Source: Vibrio furnissii CIP 102972
GTDB taxonomy: Bacteria; Pseudomonadota; Gammaproteobacteria; Enterobacterales; Vibrionaceae
Assembly: GCF_000176175.1 (NCBI RefSeq)
Contig: NZ_ACZP01000012.1
Coordinates: 203,796 to 267,795 of the forward strand
Direction of reading: 5' to 3'
Length of the DNA stretch: 64,000 nt
Shown here: in pieces, positions 47,796 through 58,272 of the stretch
Position numbering within the stretch: position 1 is the stretch's first letter
Layout: every line of letters starts with the position of its first letter
The notes under the pieces: model-generated
Seen by the model: only the letters and a program-made list of their open reading frames with translations
Database searches by the model: none
What the model was told of the DNA's origin: nothing
Translations under genes and position numbers: made by a program

Positions 47796-48392
47796 TTACA
47801 GTTGAACACCAGAGAAAGACATAAAGCCAAGCGCCATCAAGCCTGCTGTGATAAAGGTAATACCTAGACCACGTAGACCCGGAGGTACGTCAGAGTACTT
47901 CATTTTCTCACGGATACCTGCAAGAGCGACGATAGCTAGCATCCAGCCCACACCTGAACCGAAACCATACACGATAGATTCAGCGAAGTTGTAGTCACGT
48001 TGTACCATGAACGATACACCACCGAAGATTGCACAGTTTACTGTGATCAGCGGTAGGAAGATGCCCAGCGCGTTGTACAGAGGTGGGAAGAAACGATCGA
48101 GGATCATTTCTAGAATCTGTACCAATGCCGCGATTACACCGATAAAGGTAATAAAGTTAAGAAAACTTAGGTCAACACCCGGAGCCATTGCATCGGGTTT
48201 CAGGATCAAGTTGTACACCAAGTTGTTCACTGGCACAGCAATTGTTAGTACAACAACGACCGCGATACCCAGACCAAATGATGTTTTAACTTTCTTTGAA
48301 ACCGCTAGGAATGTACACATACCCAGGAAGAAAGACAGTGCCATGTTCTCGATGAAAATCGATTTAACCAGCAAACTAATATAATGTTCCAT
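47796..48392 (-). CDS. nqrE: Na+-NQR subunit E
   Basis: NqrE is an integral membrane subunit that, with NqrD, holds a membrane-embedded iron centre and forms part of the Na+ path. The 198 residues are hydrophobic with about six helices. The conserved cysteines lie in [10 protein letters not shown] (about residue 26) and TVNCAIFGG (about 120). Length is exact for the family. It is followed by nqrF after 33 bases. Confidence 0.97.
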   Translation of the reverse strand: MEHYISLLVKSIFIENMALSFFLGMCTFLAVSKKVKTSFGLGIAVVVVLTIAVPVNNLVYNLILKPDAMAPGVDLSFLNFITFIGVIAALVQILEMILDRFFPPLYNALGIFLPLITVNCAIFGGVSFMVQRDYNFAESIVYGFGSGVGWMLAIVALAGIREKMKYSDVPPGLRGLGITFITAGLMALGFMSFSGVQL

Positions 48393-48399
48393 GACAACC

Positions 48400-49032
48400 T
48401 TACTCCTTCGCTTCTACTTGTTCAGGTTTGAACGTACGAATCGTCCAAATCATGAAACCGATTAAGAAGAATGCAGAAGGTGCTAGCAGCATCAGACCAT
48501 TTGGCTGATACCAACCACCATTGCTGACAAGAGGCAGTACTTCCAATCCAAACAGTTTGCCGGAACCGAACAGTTCACGGAAGAAACCAACAGAAATCAG
48601 TACAAAACCATAGCCCAAACCGTTACCAATACCGTCGATGAACGATGGGATTGGTGCAGACTTCATCGCAAACGCTTCTGCACGGCCCATTACGATACAG
48701 TTCGTAATGATCAGACCTACGAATACAGACAGCTGTTTCGAGATGTCGTACAGGTACGCTTTCAGGATTTGGTCAACCACGATAACCAAAGATGCGATGA
48801 TCGCCATCTGAACGATGATACGCACGCTGTTCGGAATGTGGTTACGGATCAGGGAAACGAAGAAGTTAGACAGTGCAGTAACGAACATTACTGCCAACGT
48901 CATTACAAACGCCGTTTCTAGTTTGGTGGTCACTGCAAGAGCAGAACAAACACCAAGAACTTGTAGCGCGATTGGGTTGTTGTCCAATACTGGCGCTAGC
49001 ACGCTCTTTTTCAGATCTTTTGCGCTAGACAT
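48400..49032 (-). CDS. nqrD: Na+-NQR subunit D
   Basis: NqrD is the inverted-topology partner of NqrE in the membrane. It has 210 residues with about six helices and conserved cysteines in [10 protein letters not shown] (about residue 29) and [13 protein letters not shown] (about 112). Its ATG shares a base with the nqrC stop (TAATG), and nqrE follows seven bases after its stop. Confidence 0.97.
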   Translation of the reverse strand: MSSAKDLKKSVLAPVLDNNPIALQVLGVCSALAVTTKLETAFVMTLAVMFVTALSNFFVSLIRNHIPNSVRIIVQMAIIASLVIVVDQILKAYLYDISKQLSVFVGLIITNCIVMGRAEAFAMKSAPIPSFIDGIGNGLGYGFVLISVGFFRELFGSGKLFGLEVLPLVSNGGWYQPNGLMLLAPSAFFLIGFMIWTIRTFKPEQVEAKE

Positions 49033-49799
49033 TAGTTCAGACCTCCGTCACGGACTTTAGTCAGGAATGGACCAAAGCCCATGTCACCCAACCAGAAGTC
49101 GAATGTGTGTTGAACGCCGTTACTGGTCAATGTTGCACCCGACAGAGCATCAACACCGTGTTCAGAACCTTGTGGCGCACCACCTTTCACGACCTTGATC
49201 GCTGGCTTGTGGTTTTCGTCGAACAATTTCTTGCCAACCCACTGAGCACGCCAACCTGGGTTCTCAACTTCGCCACCCAATCCCGGAGTTTCGCCTTGCT
49301 CGTAGTAAGTGATCCCTGAAACGGTGTTGCCGTCAGTTTCAACTGCTACGAAAGCGTACATCATAGACCACAGACCGTTACCGTGAACAGGCAGGATCAC
49401 TTTAGACACTTTGTCGCCATCTTTTACTAGGTAAACGATGCCAGTGTTAGCACGACGAATGATTTTCGCAACGTCTGCATTCGCAGGAAGCTTGATAGAA
49501 TCCGCAGGATCTTTTGCTTCTTTACGTTGGTCAAATGTTGCTGCATCACCTTCAACAAAGTCGCCGGTTTTGAAGTCAATCAGACGAGGTTCAATAAACT
49601 TGCGGTACAAGTCTTGAACGTCACCTTTCTGCGTGATACCTGCAACTTCAACAATCTTGCTTTGCTTATCTAGCACTGCATTTTGTTTTTGCTTATCACG
49701 CAGACCAACTGCCGCTGCCGATACGATGATTGAACAAACAAGGCTCAACCCGACAACAACAGCCAGCGTCTTTTTAATGCTGTCGTTATTACTTGCCAT
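49032..49799 (-). CDS. nqrC: Na+-NQR subunit C (covalent FMN)
   Basis: NqrC carries a covalently bound FMN on threonine in its periplasmic domain. ATG 49799 gives 255 residues starting [20 protein letters not shown], the family N-terminus; the frame open to 49859 is an overlap with nqrB and rejected. One membrane helix (about 11-32) is followed by the flavinylation motif [12 protein letters not shown] near residue 225. It overlaps nqrB by 11 bases and nqrD by one. Confidence 0.97.
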   Translation of the reverse strand: MASNNDSIKKTLAVVVGLSLVCSIIVSAAAVGLRDKQKQNAVLDKQSKIVEVAGITQKGDVQDLYRKFIEPRLIDFKTGDFVEGDAATFDQRKEAKDPADSIKLPANADVAKIIRRANTGIVYLVKDGDKVSKVILPVHGNGLWSMMYAFVAVETDGNTVSGITYYEQGETPGLGGEVENPGWRAQWVGKKLFDENHKPAIKVVKGGAPQGSEHGVDALSGATLTSNGVQHTFDFWLGDMGFGPFLTKVRDGGLN

Positions 49800-51033
49800 A
49801 GCGCGCTTGTCTCCGCTTGATGTTTTTCTCCACAACGATGTGGTCGAACAGAGGTGCAAATAGGTTAGCGAACAGAATCGCTAGCATCATGCCTTCTGGG
49901 TAAGCTGGGTTCACCACACGGATAAGAACACACATGATGCCAATCAGGATACCGTATGCCCATTTCGCTTTGTTGGTAAACGAAGCCGATACTGGGTCAG
50001 TCGCCATGAAGAACATACCGAATGCAAAACCACCCAGAACTAGGTGCCAGTGCCAAGGCATATTGAACATTGGGTTGGTGTCTGAACCGATCACGTTGAA
50101 CAGAGTAGACAGCGCGATCATACCGATCATCACACCCGCGATGATGCGCCATGAAGCGATACCCATGTAAACGATGAATGCTGCACCAATCGCAAGCGCA
50201 AGCGTCGAAACTTCACCAATTGAACCTGGAATGTTACCGATGAATGCGTCCATCCAAGTGATGGCTTGACCAGTTGCCGCATTGACCAGTGCACCGTTAC
50301 CGCCTTGTGCCCATTGGCTCAGAGCCGTTGCGCCAGAGAAACCATCCGCAGCAGTCCAAACCAGGTCACCCGAAATTTGAGCTGGATATGCGAAGAATAG
50401 GAAGGCACGGCCTGCCAAAGCAGGGTTAAGGAAGTTACGACCGGTACCACCGAAGACTTCTTTCGCAACCACAACACCGAAGGTAATACCCAGTGCTGCT
50501 TGCCAAAGTGGTAGCGTTGGCGGAACGATCAGTGCGAACAGAATCGAAGTCACAAAGAAACCTTCGTTCACTTCGTGTTTACGCACCATACAGAACAGCA
50601 CTTCCCAGAAACCACCCACGATGAATACCGTGGCGTAGATCGGTAGGAAGTACGTCGCACCCAGAAGCATTTTGCTGCCCCAACCTGCGTCGGCGGCAAG
50701 AGTGCCACCCAGCATTTGAGTCAACCAGTAATGCCAGTTGCCACCAATGATTGCTGCAAGTTGATCGCCAGCATACATATGATTGAGTGCTGCAATTGCC
50801 TGACCACCAGCGTTGTACATACCCCAGAACATTGCTGGGAACACCGCTAGCCAAACCATGATCATGATGCGTTTTAGGTCAACGCTATCACGAACGTGTG
50901 AGCTTTTTTTGGTCACTAGACCTGGCGTGTAAAACAGAGTCGCTGCAGCTTCGTAAAGCGCAAACCATTTCTCGTGTTTACCACCCGGCTCAAAGTGATG
51001 CTCGATATCTTCAAGAAACTTTTTGAGGCCCAT
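49789..51033 (-). CDS. nqrB: Na+-NQR subunit B (covalent FMN, Na+ channel)
   Basis: NqrB is the largest membrane subunit, carrying covalent FMN on a Thr and riboflavin, and is central to Na+ movement. The 414 residues show about ten helices and the flavinylation motif [11 protein letters not shown] near residue 236. It starts five bases after nqrA ends. ApbE encoded downstream is the expected flavin transferase. Confidence 0.98.
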   Translation of the reverse strand: MGLKKFLEDIEHHFEPGGKHEKWFALYEAAATLFYTPGLVTKKSSHVRDSVDLKRIMIMVWLAVFPAMFWGMYNAGGQAIAALNHMYAGDQLAAIIGGNWHYWLTQMLGGTLAADAGWGSKMLLGATYFLPIYATVFIVGGFWEVLFCMVRKHEVNEGFFVTSILFALIVPPTLPLWQAALGITFGVVVAKEVFGGTGRNFLNPALAGRAFLFFAYPAQISGDLVWTAADGFSGATALSQWAQGGNGALVNAATGQAITWMDAFIGNIPGSIGEVSTLALAIGAAFIVYMGIASWRIIAGVMIGMIALSTLFNVIGSDTNPMFNMPWHWHLVLGGFAFGMFFMATDPVSASFTNKAKWAYGILIGIMCVLIRVVNPAYPEGMMLAILFANLFAPLFDHIVVEKNIKRRQARYGK

Positions 51034-51038
51034 GAAAA

Positions 51039-52379
51039 TTACCCTTCCTTCTCAATCTTGTCGAGGCATTCACGCAGTAACTGACCGTACTCGTATTTAC
51101 CAGGACATACAAAGGTACACAGTGCGAGATCTTCTTCATCCAGTTCCAAAGCACCAAGGCTTTGAGCACTGTCTGAATCACCGGCACACAGATCACGAAG
51201 CAACAAGGTTGGCTCCATATCCAGAGGCATCACTTTTTCGTAGTTGCCAATCGGTACCATTGCGCGGTCACTACCGTTCGTTGTCGTGGTCATGTTGAAC
51301 AATTGACCTTTGAACAGGTGACCTAGGAATGAGCGGGTTACCGAGAACTTGTTCTTACCAGGCAATGCCCAGCCAAGGAACTCTTTCTCGCGACCTTCAC
51401 GTAATACAGAGACTTGCAGATGGTAACGACCCAAGTATGCATGTGGACCCGTTGCTTTTGTTCCTGACAGTACAGAGCCAGAAATCACGCGAACTTCGCC
51501 CGGCATAATTTCGTTGTTCGTCAGTTCATCTAGGCTGGCACCTAGTACTGTACGAATCAGACGAGGGTTGTTGACCACTGGACCTGCCAGAGATACAACG
51601 CGTTCGTTGTAAAGTTCACCCGTCAGGAATAACTGACCAACCGCAATCACGTCTTGGTAGTTGATGCTCCATGCCACTGTGTTTGCATTGACCGGGTAAA
51701 GGTAATGCATGTGAGTGCCAGGAAGGCCTGCAGGGTGTGGGCCGTCAAAGACATGCTCTTCTACGTTTGACTGAGAAGAACGTGGCAGACTGGTACCTTT
51801 TTTACAAACGTACACTTTGCCTTCAGTCAGAGCAGACAACACATCCAAGCCAGCAACGAAGGCTTCAGATTGCTCGTTGATGATCACAGTCGGCTCCGCC
51901 GCCAATGGATTGGTGTCCATTGCCGTTACGAAAATAGCCTGTGTGGTTGAATCAACAGCTGGAACCTTGCTGAACGGACGAGTACGCAGCGATGTCCAAA
52001 GACCAGATTCAACCAATTGAGTTTTCACCGCTTCACGGTCAAGACTCGCTAGCTGATTGGCTTCGTACTTGTTGAACGTCACCTGGTCATCACCTGCCAC
52101 TTCAATCACAACGGATTGAAGAACACGTTTTGCACCACGGTTCACTTCAACAACTTTACCGCTGACTGGAGAAGTAAATAGAACGCCTTTGTTCTTCTTG
52201 TCTTCAAAAAGAACTTGAGCTTTTTTTACTTCGTCACCTACGCGAACATGCATTGTAGGACGCATGCCGACGTACTCTTCGCCAAGCAAGGCGACTTTTT
52301 TGATGGCTTTGCCATCATTAATCACCTGGGAAGGAGTTCCTGCGATAGGAAGGTCCAAACCCTTTTTTATTGTAATCAT
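51039..52379 (-). CDS. nqrA: Na+-NQR subunit A
   Basis: NqrA is a cytoplasm-facing peripheral subunit that contacts the quinone end of the complex. ATG 52379 gives 446 residues starting [14 protein letters not shown], the exact family start and length; a further in-frame ATG at 52391 is not used in the family. The biotinyl-lipoyl-like N-terminal region ([25 protein letters not shown]) is intact. It is first in nqrA-F, preceded by a long leader with several hairpins. Confidence 0.98.
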   Translation of the reverse strand: MITIKKGLDLPIAGTPSQVINDGKAIKKVALLGEEYVGMRPTMHVRVGDEVKKAQVLFEDKKNKGVLFTSPVSGKVVEVNRGAKRVLQSVVIEVAGDDQVTFNKYEANQLASLDREAVKTQLVESGLWTSLRTRPFSKVPAVDSTTQAIFVTAMDTNPLAAEPTVIINEQSEAFVAGLDVLSALTEGKVYVCKKGTSLPRSSQSNVEEHVFDGPHPAGLPGTHMHYLYPVNANTVAWSINYQDVIAVGQLFLTGELYNERVVSLAGPVVNNPRLIRTVLGASLDELTNNEIMPGEVRVISGSVLSGTKATGPHAYLGRYHLQVSVLREGREKEFLGWALPGKNKFSVTRSFLGHLFKGQLFNMTTTTNGSDRAMVPIGNYEKVMPLDMEPTLLLRDLCAGDSDSAQSLGALELDEEDLALCTFVCPGKYEYGQLLRECLDKIEKEG

Positions 52380-52598
52380 ACGCACTTGCACTACTTTTTT
52401 ATCGGGAAAAAGATTCTTTCATTGCGTAAATTCGAGACGCACTAAACTCTGCTGGCTCATGCGAAAACCGAAGCCACAACAGAGTTTAACTATCTCTAGA
52501 CACGACATTTTCAGTGCCCGCTTTTGGCTGTTTGAAACGCCAAAACCGCAACATCCTTTTAAAAATCTCATCACATATATGAAGTGAGATTTATCAGG
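52380..52598 (-). promoter_or_regulatory. Structured 5' leader of nqrA
   Basis: If transcription starts from the extended -10 at 52605-52613, the leader is about 220 bases. It contains three hairpins: AAATCTCA / TGAGATTT (52563-52592), TTTTGGC / GCCAAAA (52522-52545) and TAAACTCTG / CAGAGTTTA (52443-52488) with an inner TGGCT / AGCCA. The remaining gap to bolA (52614-52874) has no ORF. It holds one AGTTAAG / CTTAACT inverted repeat (52724-52753) and a weak bolA-side hairpin. Confidence 0.5.
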
Positions 52599-52604
52599 TG
52601 CGAT

Positions 52605-52613
52605 AGTCTAGCA
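52605..52613 (-). promoter_or_regulatory. Possible nqrA promoter, extended -10
   Basis: TGC-TAGACT on the minus strand fits an extended -10; the -35 region is weak. Confidence 0.4.
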
Positions 52614-52874
52614 TCTTTTGGGAACTTGATGCCATGACCAATCCCCTGATTGACCGCTTTATTTAGGAAGAAATGAAGATACAGGCCAAAGTATTAACCA
52701 TAAATTTGATGCATCGCACACTTAGTTAAGGCCCATGAATATGAGTCTTAACTCACAGATTAATTGATTAAAACAATAGCTCAACTCGCTTTCATTTCCT
52801 CCATTTGTTGAAACGGTGTTAAATATTTGCGTAAAACTTCAGCATTTTAACGCTATTTTTGCAGCAATGTTGAA

Positions 52875-53183
52875 TTAGTGACCACCACCGAGACACATCG
52901 GGCTATCGGGGGCACCACTCTCCAGTTCATGCCATTCTTGTGGCGTATAGGTGTGAATCGCCAAAGCATGAATGTGGTTGGATAACTCTTCCATCAGCGC
53001 CTGATTCACCAATCGATGACGAGCAATCAAACGTTGTCCGACAAAGCGTTCGCTCACAACAATGACCTTGAAATGACTCTCTGAGCCAGGGGCAACGTTG
53101 TGCATATAACTCTCGTTGATGACTTTAAGATAGTCAGGTTGAAAAGCGTTGTGCAATTTGGTTTCAATCACTTCTTGAAGCAT
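52875..53183 (-). CDS. bolA: BolA family protein
   Basis: BolA is a small stress- and morphology-linked protein that works with monothiol glutaredoxins and binds DNA in E. coli. It has 102 residues with the family pattern: [38 protein letters not shown] (about 23-60) and [14 protein letters not shown] (about 73-86). The conserved C-terminal His (AIHTYT) is present. The GGGH tail is a possible metal-binding extra. It is divergent from rlmG. Confidence 0.95.
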   Translation of the reverse strand: MLQEVIETKLHNAFQPDYLKVINESYMHNVAPGSESHFKVIVVSERFVGQRLIARHRLVNQALMEELSNHIHALAIHTYTPQEWHELESGAPDSPMCLGGGH

Positions 53184-53336
53184 AGGGTTTCCTTGTCAAA
53201 CGACAATGAGTGAACAACTTGATTTAGGAGATGGCATTAGTGTACTCGCGCCGTTCTGGAAGCGAAAGGTTTTGGTTTCATGATCCACGCCCATTTGAGA
53301 CAATAGCCAAGTTGATGATTTAATTTTATTCCAAAT

Positions 53337-54470
53337 ATGAAAACTGAGCTTGCGCTTCACGATCGAACACTCACGCTGCATCGCTACCCAATACGCAGCA
53401 ACGAAACACTACAGGCCTGGGATGCTGGTGATGAATACCTGATGAATCATCTCGCCGAACAGCACTTGCCAGCGGGTCGTCATATTCTCATTCTGAATGA
53501 CTCTTTTGGCGCTCTGAGTTGCTGGTTCTCGCATCAGTATCGCGTCACCATGATGAGTGACTCCTTCATTGCCCATCAAGCCACCACACGAAACTTAGAA
53601 CAGAATCATTGCCCAGCGGTGACATTACTACGGACTTTCGATGCTATACCTGAAGACGTGGATCTGGTGTTGATGCAAATTCCTCGTAACAACCGTCACT
53701 TGGTTTGGCAATTGAGTCAATTGCGTCAACATATCTCAGCCGATTGCCCAGTTATCGCCGTCAACAAAGCCAAAGAGATCCACAGTTCGACGCTGAAGTT
53801 GTTTGAGAAGTATTTGGGACACACCACCACATCGTTGGCTTGGAAAAAACACCGCTTGGTATTCAGTCAACCCGACAGTTCACAGTCCGACGTTGTCTCC
53901 TCCGATACACGCTGGCACGTTGACGGTACATCGATTGAACTGAACAACCTACCGAATGTCTATTCTGGCGAAAGCCTCGACCAAGGTACGCGATTTTTGT
54001 TGCCTCACTTACCAAGCGATACCACGTTGAATCACGTGATCGATTTAGGTTGTGGCAATGGTGTGTTGTCGGTTCGTATGGGCCAGCTCAACCCACAGGT
54101 GAATATCACTTGTGTGGATGAGAGCTTTATGGCAGTCGAATCTGCGCGTCAGAACCTCGTGACCAACTTAGGTCAAGAGAGAAATATCGCATGCATCGCC
54201 AATAACTGTTTGGATGGTTTTGAAGCGGCCCACACAGATATGGTGGTGTGTAATCCTCCTTTCCATCAGCAGCAAGCCATCACGGACCACATTGCGTGGC
54301 AAATGTTCTGTGATTCAAAGCATGTTCTTCGCAAGGGAGGGAAATTATTGGTGATCGGTAATCGCCACCTCGGCTACGATGTAAAACTAACGAGGTTATT
54401 TGGCCGTTCTCAAGTAAAGACTGTCGCTAGTAATCAGAAATTTGTTATCTTACAAGCTATTAAGCAATAA
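53337..54470 (+). CDS. rlmG: 23S rRNA (guanine-N2)-methyltransferase RlmG
   Basis: RlmG methylates G1835 (E. coli numbering) of 23S rRNA. The 377-residue protein has an inactive N-terminal methyltransferase-like domain (LILNDSFGALSCW near residue 50) and a catalytic C-terminal domain. That domain has the SAM motif VIDLGCGNGVLSVRMG (about 234-249) and the NPPFHQQ motif (about 302), typical of guanine-N2 methylation. Length and both motif sets match RlmG rather than the shorter RsmC. It starts the rlmG-lipoprotein-cyclophilin-ampG run. Confidence 0.94.
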   Translation: MKTELALHDRTLTLHRYPIRSNETLQAWDAGDEYLMNHLAEQHLPAGRHILILNDSFGALSCWFSHQYRVTMMSDSFIAHQATTRNLEQNHCPAVTLLRTFDAIPEDVDLVLMQIPRNNRHLVWQLSQLRQHISADCPVIAVNKAKEIHSSTLKLFEKYLGHTTTSLAWKKHRLVFSQPDSSQSDVVSSDTRWHVDGTSIELNNLPNVYSGESLDQGTRFLLPHLPSDTTLNHVIDLGCGNGVLSVRMGQLNPQVNITCVDESFMAVESARQNLVTNLGQERNIACIANNCLDGFEAAHTDMVVCNPPFHQQQAITDHIAWQMFCDSKHVLRKGGKLLVIGNRHLGYDVKLTRLFGRSQVKTVASNQKFVILQAIKQ

Positions 54471-54509
54471 GCATTTTACAACATGCTCACCCAACGAAAG
54501 GAATTGACC

Positions 54510-55085
54510 ATGAAGAAACTGGTTCTCGCGGCTTCTATCGCACTGTTGACTGCCTGTGCCGCGCCTCAGCAGCAACAAATTAACTTTATGCCTCAGCCTG
54601 TGCTGAGCAAAAGCGATATCGTGAAAGGCAGTACATTTACCTTTGTCAGCAAAGACGTTCGCTCAGCGCAGTATGTCGCGCTGGTTGACAGTGGTCGCAA
54701 TAATATCGAACCTGTGCATGCGAAACAGAACGTACGTATTGCGCTGGAAAATGCGTTGTCTGAACAGTTTGGCTCGCAAGGTTTCCGTCTCACCGTGAAC
54801 AGTGAAAACACGCTGACACTCGAAGTTCAGGAAGCCTTGGTGAATGTAAAACATTCTGTGTTTGAAAACGAAATGGACGCGAAAGTTACTCTGGAACTGA
54901 CGGCTGAAACGCCTAAAGGTAAACTGGTGAAAAGCTACAACGGCAGCGCGAAACGCACGGCGCCATTGAGTGCTTCTGATGAAGACATCGAAATGGTGCT
55001 CAATGACGTGGTGAACTTGGTGCTTAAAGAGATCGCCAACGATTCTGAACTGCAAACTTACATGAAGGATCGCTTCCATGACTAA
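54510..55085 (+). CDS. YajG family lipoprotein
   Basis: This is a predicted lipoprotein; ATG 54510 with AAAGGA ahead gives 191 residues. The signal has the lipobox LLTAC with lipid Cys near residue 17. The rest is a YajG-like alpha/beta domain (FTFVSKDVRSAQYVALVD, AKQNVRIALENALSEQF). In E. coli yajG is next to ampG, and ampG lies two genes downstream here, which supports the assignment. Function is unknown. It overlaps the cyclophilin gene by eight bases. Confidence 0.88.
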   Translation: MKKLVLAASIALLTACAAPQQQQINFMPQPVLSKSDIVKGSTFTFVSKDVRSAQYVALVDSGRNNIEPVHAKQNVRIALENALSEQFGSQGFRLTVNSENTLTLEVQEALVNVKHSVFENEMDAKVTLELTAETPKGKLVKSYNGSAKRTAPLSASDEDIEMVLNDVVNLVLKEIANDSELQTYMKDRFHD

Positions 55086-55623
55086 GGTCTGGCTGACCGC
55101 TCTAGCGCTGCTCAGTACCAGTGTTTGGGCGGGTCCCAAAGTGGAATTTGATACCACCCTAGGCTCTTTTACCGTCGAACTGAACGATGAACAAGCCCCG
55201 ATCAGCAGCGCAAACTTCCTGAAATATGTGGAAGATGGCAGCTATGTCGGCAGCCAGTTCCATCGTGTGATTCCTGGTTTTATGGCGCAAGGGGGTGGTT
55301 TCGACAAAAACATGAATCAACTTCACACCTACGCACCGATTAAAAATGAAGCCAGTAATGGTTTGAAAAACGACACAGCGACCATCGCCATGGCGCGAAC
55401 GGCGAACCCAAATTCGGCCACTCGCCAGTTTTTTATCAACTTAGTCGATAACGATTTCTTGAACAACGACCAACGTCCACCCGGTTATGCGGTGTTTGGT
55501 CAAGTGATTCAAGGTTTCGATGTGATTCAGCAAATGGCCAAACAGCCAACACACACGCTGGGCCGCATGGGCGATGTGCCTGTCACTCCTATCGTGATCA
55601 CCAAAGCAACTCTCATCAAGTAA
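55078..55623 (+). CDS. Periplasmic cyclophilin-type peptidyl-prolyl isomerase
   Basis: This enzyme speeds cis-trans isomerisation at prolines in exported proteins. The 181 residues start with a signal peptide (MTKVWLTALALLSTSVWA). A compact cyclophilin domain follows, with the catalytic Arg in FHRVIPGFMAQGG (about residues 61-73), the MARTANPNSATRQFFINL core and AVFGQVIQGFDV. It is PpiA-like. It overlaps the upstream lipoprotein gene and precedes ampG by 52 bases. Confidence 0.93.
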   Translation: MTKVWLTALALLSTSVWAGPKVEFDTTLGSFTVELNDEQAPISSANFLKYVEDGSYVGSQFHRVIPGFMAQGGGFDKNMNQLHTYAPIKNEASNGLKNDTATIAMARTANPNSATRQFFINLVDNDFLNNDQRPPGYAVFGQVIQGFDVIQQMAKQPTHTLGRMGDVPVTPIVITKATLIK

Positions 55624-55675
55624 TCTAGTTCGAGCTCTGGCATTCGTCAGGGCTCGCTCCCGAAGGAATAATTCC

Positions 55676-57061
55676 ATGCCGAACGACCAAGTGCAAACCT
55701 GGAAAGAGACCGTGCTCAGCTATTTTGACCGCCGCTTACTGTGGGTGTTTATGTTGGGCTGTTCCAGTGGTTTTCCTTGGGTATTGATTGGCTCCAATAT
55801 GTCCGGTTGGCTCAAAGATGCCGGATTAACCCTGTCTGCAATTGGTTATTTTGGCAGTGTATTTTCGGTCTATGCGATTAACTTTCTATGGGCGCCCTTA
55901 GTGGACCGCGTGAAGTTGCCGCTACTCACCCCGTTAATGGGTCAGCGCCGCAGTTGGATTTTCCTTTGCCAAGCGATTGTGCTGGTTTGCACGTTGCTCA
56001 TCGCTGGCGTCAACCCAGCCAACAACTTGATGGTGACCTCAATGTTAGCGCTCGGTATCGCGATCGCTTCAGCAACGCAAGACATCGCCATTGACGCCTT
56101 TCGTATCGACTCATTCCCCAAGTCCGAACCATCGAAACTGCCACAAGCATCTGCCATGGCAGTGATTGGTTGGTGGACCGGTTATTCGCTACCGGGCTAC
56201 TTGGCTTTTATCAATGCCGATACCATCGGTTGGAATAACGTCTATTACGGCATGGCGGCGATTGTGCTGCTTTTAATGGGCTTTACGTTATGGGTTGGCG
56301 AGCCGTCAACTCAACGTGAGACATTGCAAAAACAAGCCGAAGCGCGTCATGAGCATTATGTACATTCGCGCTTGATGCGCTGGCTCAGCGTCACCCTGTT
56401 TGAACCGTTTCTCGATTTCTTTCGTCGTAACGGAACGCAAGTCGCCCTGACGTTGCTGCTGTTTGTCTTTCTATTTAAAATCGGCGAGGCATTTCTTGGC
56501 CGTATGTCGATTGCATTTTATAAAGAAGTGGGCTTTAGCAACGAACAGATTGGCTATTACTCCAAATTAATCGGTTGGGGAATGACCATGCTGTTTACCT
56601 TTGTCGGCAGCATGTTCAACGTCCGCTTTGGTATTGTTCGCGGTTTGATGATAGGCGGCGTCGCGATGTCGGCTAGTAACTTGATGTTTTCATGGATTGC
56701 TCAAGTCGGCCCCAATGAGCACTTGTTGTTGGCGACGATTCTTGTCGACAACTTCACCACTGCCTTCTCTACCGTCGCCTTTGTCTCTTTCCTGACGGTC
56801 GTCACAGGCCAAGCGTTTTCCGCCACACAATATGCCTTACTGGCCTCACTCGGCAACTTTGGGCGAACCGTCTTGGCCTCCTTTAGTGGCAACTTAGCCG
56901 AGTATTTGGATAACTGGTCACTCTTCTTTATTTTGACCGCCGTGATGGTGATTCCAAGCCTCATCATGCTCTATTCATTGCGGCACTATTTCACCGACAT
57001 GCTTCAGCGAGCCCATCAGAAGCATGATGAAGAAATGGCATCACTCAAACAAAGCGAATAA
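55676..57061 (+). CDS. ampG: Muropeptide permease AmpG
   Basis: AmpG imports GlcNAc-anhydroMurNAc peptides for cell-wall recycling and so also controls AmpC-type beta-lactamase induction in many bacteria. The 461-residue major facilitator protein has about 12-14 membrane segments. It has the family segments LGCSSGFPWVLIGSNMSGWLKDAG near residue 23 and QDIAIDAFRIDSF near 137. ATQYALLASLGNFGRT near 382 is also typical. Ribosome site AAGGAA is clear. It is the last gene of the rlmG run, ending at a bidirectional terminator. Confidence 0.94.
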   Translation: MPNDQVQTWKETVLSYFDRRLLWVFMLGCSSGFPWVLIGSNMSGWLKDAGLTLSAIGYFGSVFSVYAINFLWAPLVDRVKLPLLTPLMGQRRSWIFLCQAIVLVCTLLIAGVNPANNLMVTSMLALGIAIASATQDIAIDAFRIDSFPKSEPSKLPQASAMAVIGWWTGYSLPGYLAFINADTIGWNNVYYGMAAIVLLLMGFTLWVGEPSTQRETLQKQAEARHEHYVHSRLMRWLSVTLFEPFLDFFRRNGTQVALTLLLFVFLFKIGEAFLGRMSIAFYKEVGFSNEQIGYYSKLIGWGMTMLFTFVGSMFNVRFGIVRGLMIGGVAMSASNLMFSWIAQVGPNEHLLLATILVDNFTTAFSTVAFVSFLTVVTGQAFSATQYALLASLGNFGRTVLASFSGNLAEYLDNWSLFFILTAVMVIPSLIMLYSLRHYFTDMLQRAHQKHDEEMASLKQSE

Positions 57062-57087
57062 AAAAACCGCCGAAAGGCGGTTTTTTT
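57061..57087. terminator. Bidirectional terminator after ampG
   Basis: AAAAAACCGCC-GAAA-GGCGGTTTTTTT sits directly on the ampG stop and 13 bases from the convergent nfsA stop. Confidence 0.94.
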
Positions 57088-57099
57088 CAAGGTTCACTG

Positions 57100-57822
57100 T
57101 TATTTCTTCGCTAGGCCTTTGCCATTCAAGTACCCCATCATAAATGGGCGAGATTCTTGGCTCAGTTTAGCGGTGATTTGCTCAGACCAGCCTTGCTGTT
57201 TGGCATTGCTGGAGCGACTCTGATAATAGTCCATCATGGTTTGATCGTATTGATCGATCAGGGTTAAATCCAGCGGTTGGTAGTGGTTCTCATGCACAAT
57301 CACTTGAGGGCTTAAACGTGGTTTCAGTTGCGGATCCTGATCCGGATGACCTAAACACATGCCGAACAAAATGGCTGTATATGGTGGAAGCCCCAGCAAC
57401 GTGTCCACTTCGTTCGGTGAGTTGCGTAAACCACCAATATACACACCGCCCAGCCCCAAAGACTCAGCGGCCAGTAAACAGTTTTGCGCCATAATTCCCG
57501 AATCCACGGCACCGATCAGCGTCAATTCCATGAACTCTGGCTTCACGTTGGGGTTCATTGCATAGTGACGTTGATAATCGATACAGAACACCAAAAATTC
57601 CGCAGCACTCTCGACGTATGCTTGATTGCCCGCCAACTTGGCTAATTCAGCCCGCTTTTGCTTGTCAGTGACGCGAATGATCGAGACTACTTGTAGCAAA
57701 CTCGATGACGATGCCGAGATCCCTGATGCAATGATCGTTTCTAATTGCTCTGGCGTGATCGGTGTTTCTTTAAAGGCTCGAATAGAGCGATGTCCTTGAA
57801 TGGTGTCGATGACGCTGTTCAT
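57100..57822 (-). CDS. nfsA: Oxygen-insensitive NADPH nitroreductase (NfsA/Frp type)
   Basis: This FMN enzyme reduces nitro compounds, quinones or free flavin with NADPH. The 240-residue protein has the family start HRSIRAFKETPI near residue 11, the FMN-site ISASSSSLLQ near 35, GLGGVYIGGLRN near 125 and a Lys/Arg-rich C-terminal part. It is equally like V. harveyi FRP flavin reductase, so the natural role (nitroreductase or flavin reductase) is open. It is followed upstream by a DUF1904 gene in the same direction, 16 bases apart. Confidence 0.92.
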   Translation of the reverse strand: MNSVIDTIQGHRSIRAFKETPITPEQLETIIASGISASSSSLLQVVSIIRVTDKQKRAELAKLAGNQAYVESAAEFLVFCIDYQRHYAMNPNVKPEFMELTLIGAVDSGIMAQNCLLAAESLGLGGVYIGGLRNSPNEVDTLLGLPPYTAILFGMCLGHPDQDPQLKPRLSPQVIVHENHYQPLDLTLIDQYDQTMMDYYQSRSSNAKQQGWSEQITAKLSQESRPFMMGYLNGKGLAKK

Positions 57823-57838
57823 TCACACTTCCTTTGAC

Positions 57839-58171
57839 TTAATAATGTTCGCCGTTATCGTAATACTCGTTTGGTTTCAGTGCGGTAAAGATGACAGCAA
57901 CGTTCACGTCTTCACCCAACACCTCTCGAACCTGACGCGTAATGATGGCAGCAACGTGATCTTGAGTCTCCTGACCGCGGTCAAACCATAACACTTCCAC
58001 AAATGGGTACGCTGGAGAGACTTCGCCCTCAAAGAAAAACGTGGTGTAAATGTACTCGAACGTGAAATCCTCACGAGGTGATTTCATTAAGGGTTGTAGT
58101 TCGTCAGTGAGACTTTTTGATAAAACTTGTACGGTCTGCGGCTCAACCGCACGTAAACGAAAATGTGGCAT
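57839..58171 (-). CDS. DUF1904 family protein
   Basis: This is a 110-residue protein of unknown function. ATG 58171 with AGGAAG nine bases upstream gives MPHFRLRAVEPQTVQVLS; the ten-codon upstream extension is not supported. It has the tautomerase-like size and alternation (VEVLWFDRGQETQDHVAAIITRQVREVLG), but the N-terminal residue after Met is Pro, as in tautomerases. So a relation to that superfamily is possible. It is probably co-transcribed with nfsA. Confidence 0.82.
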   Translation of the reverse strand: MPHFRLRAVEPQTVQVLSKSLTDELQPLMKSPREDFTFEYIYTTFFFEGEVSPAYPFVEVLWFDRGQETQDHVAAIITRQVREVLGEDVNVAVIFTALKPNEYYDNGEHY

Positions 58172-58272
58172 AACGTGACTTCCTCTTTTTCCAAGCATCA
58201 TAACAGCTTAAAAAAAGAGGTTCGACCTTACGGCCCTCAATTTGTTACTTCATTCATGAGGACCGCCCTCAT

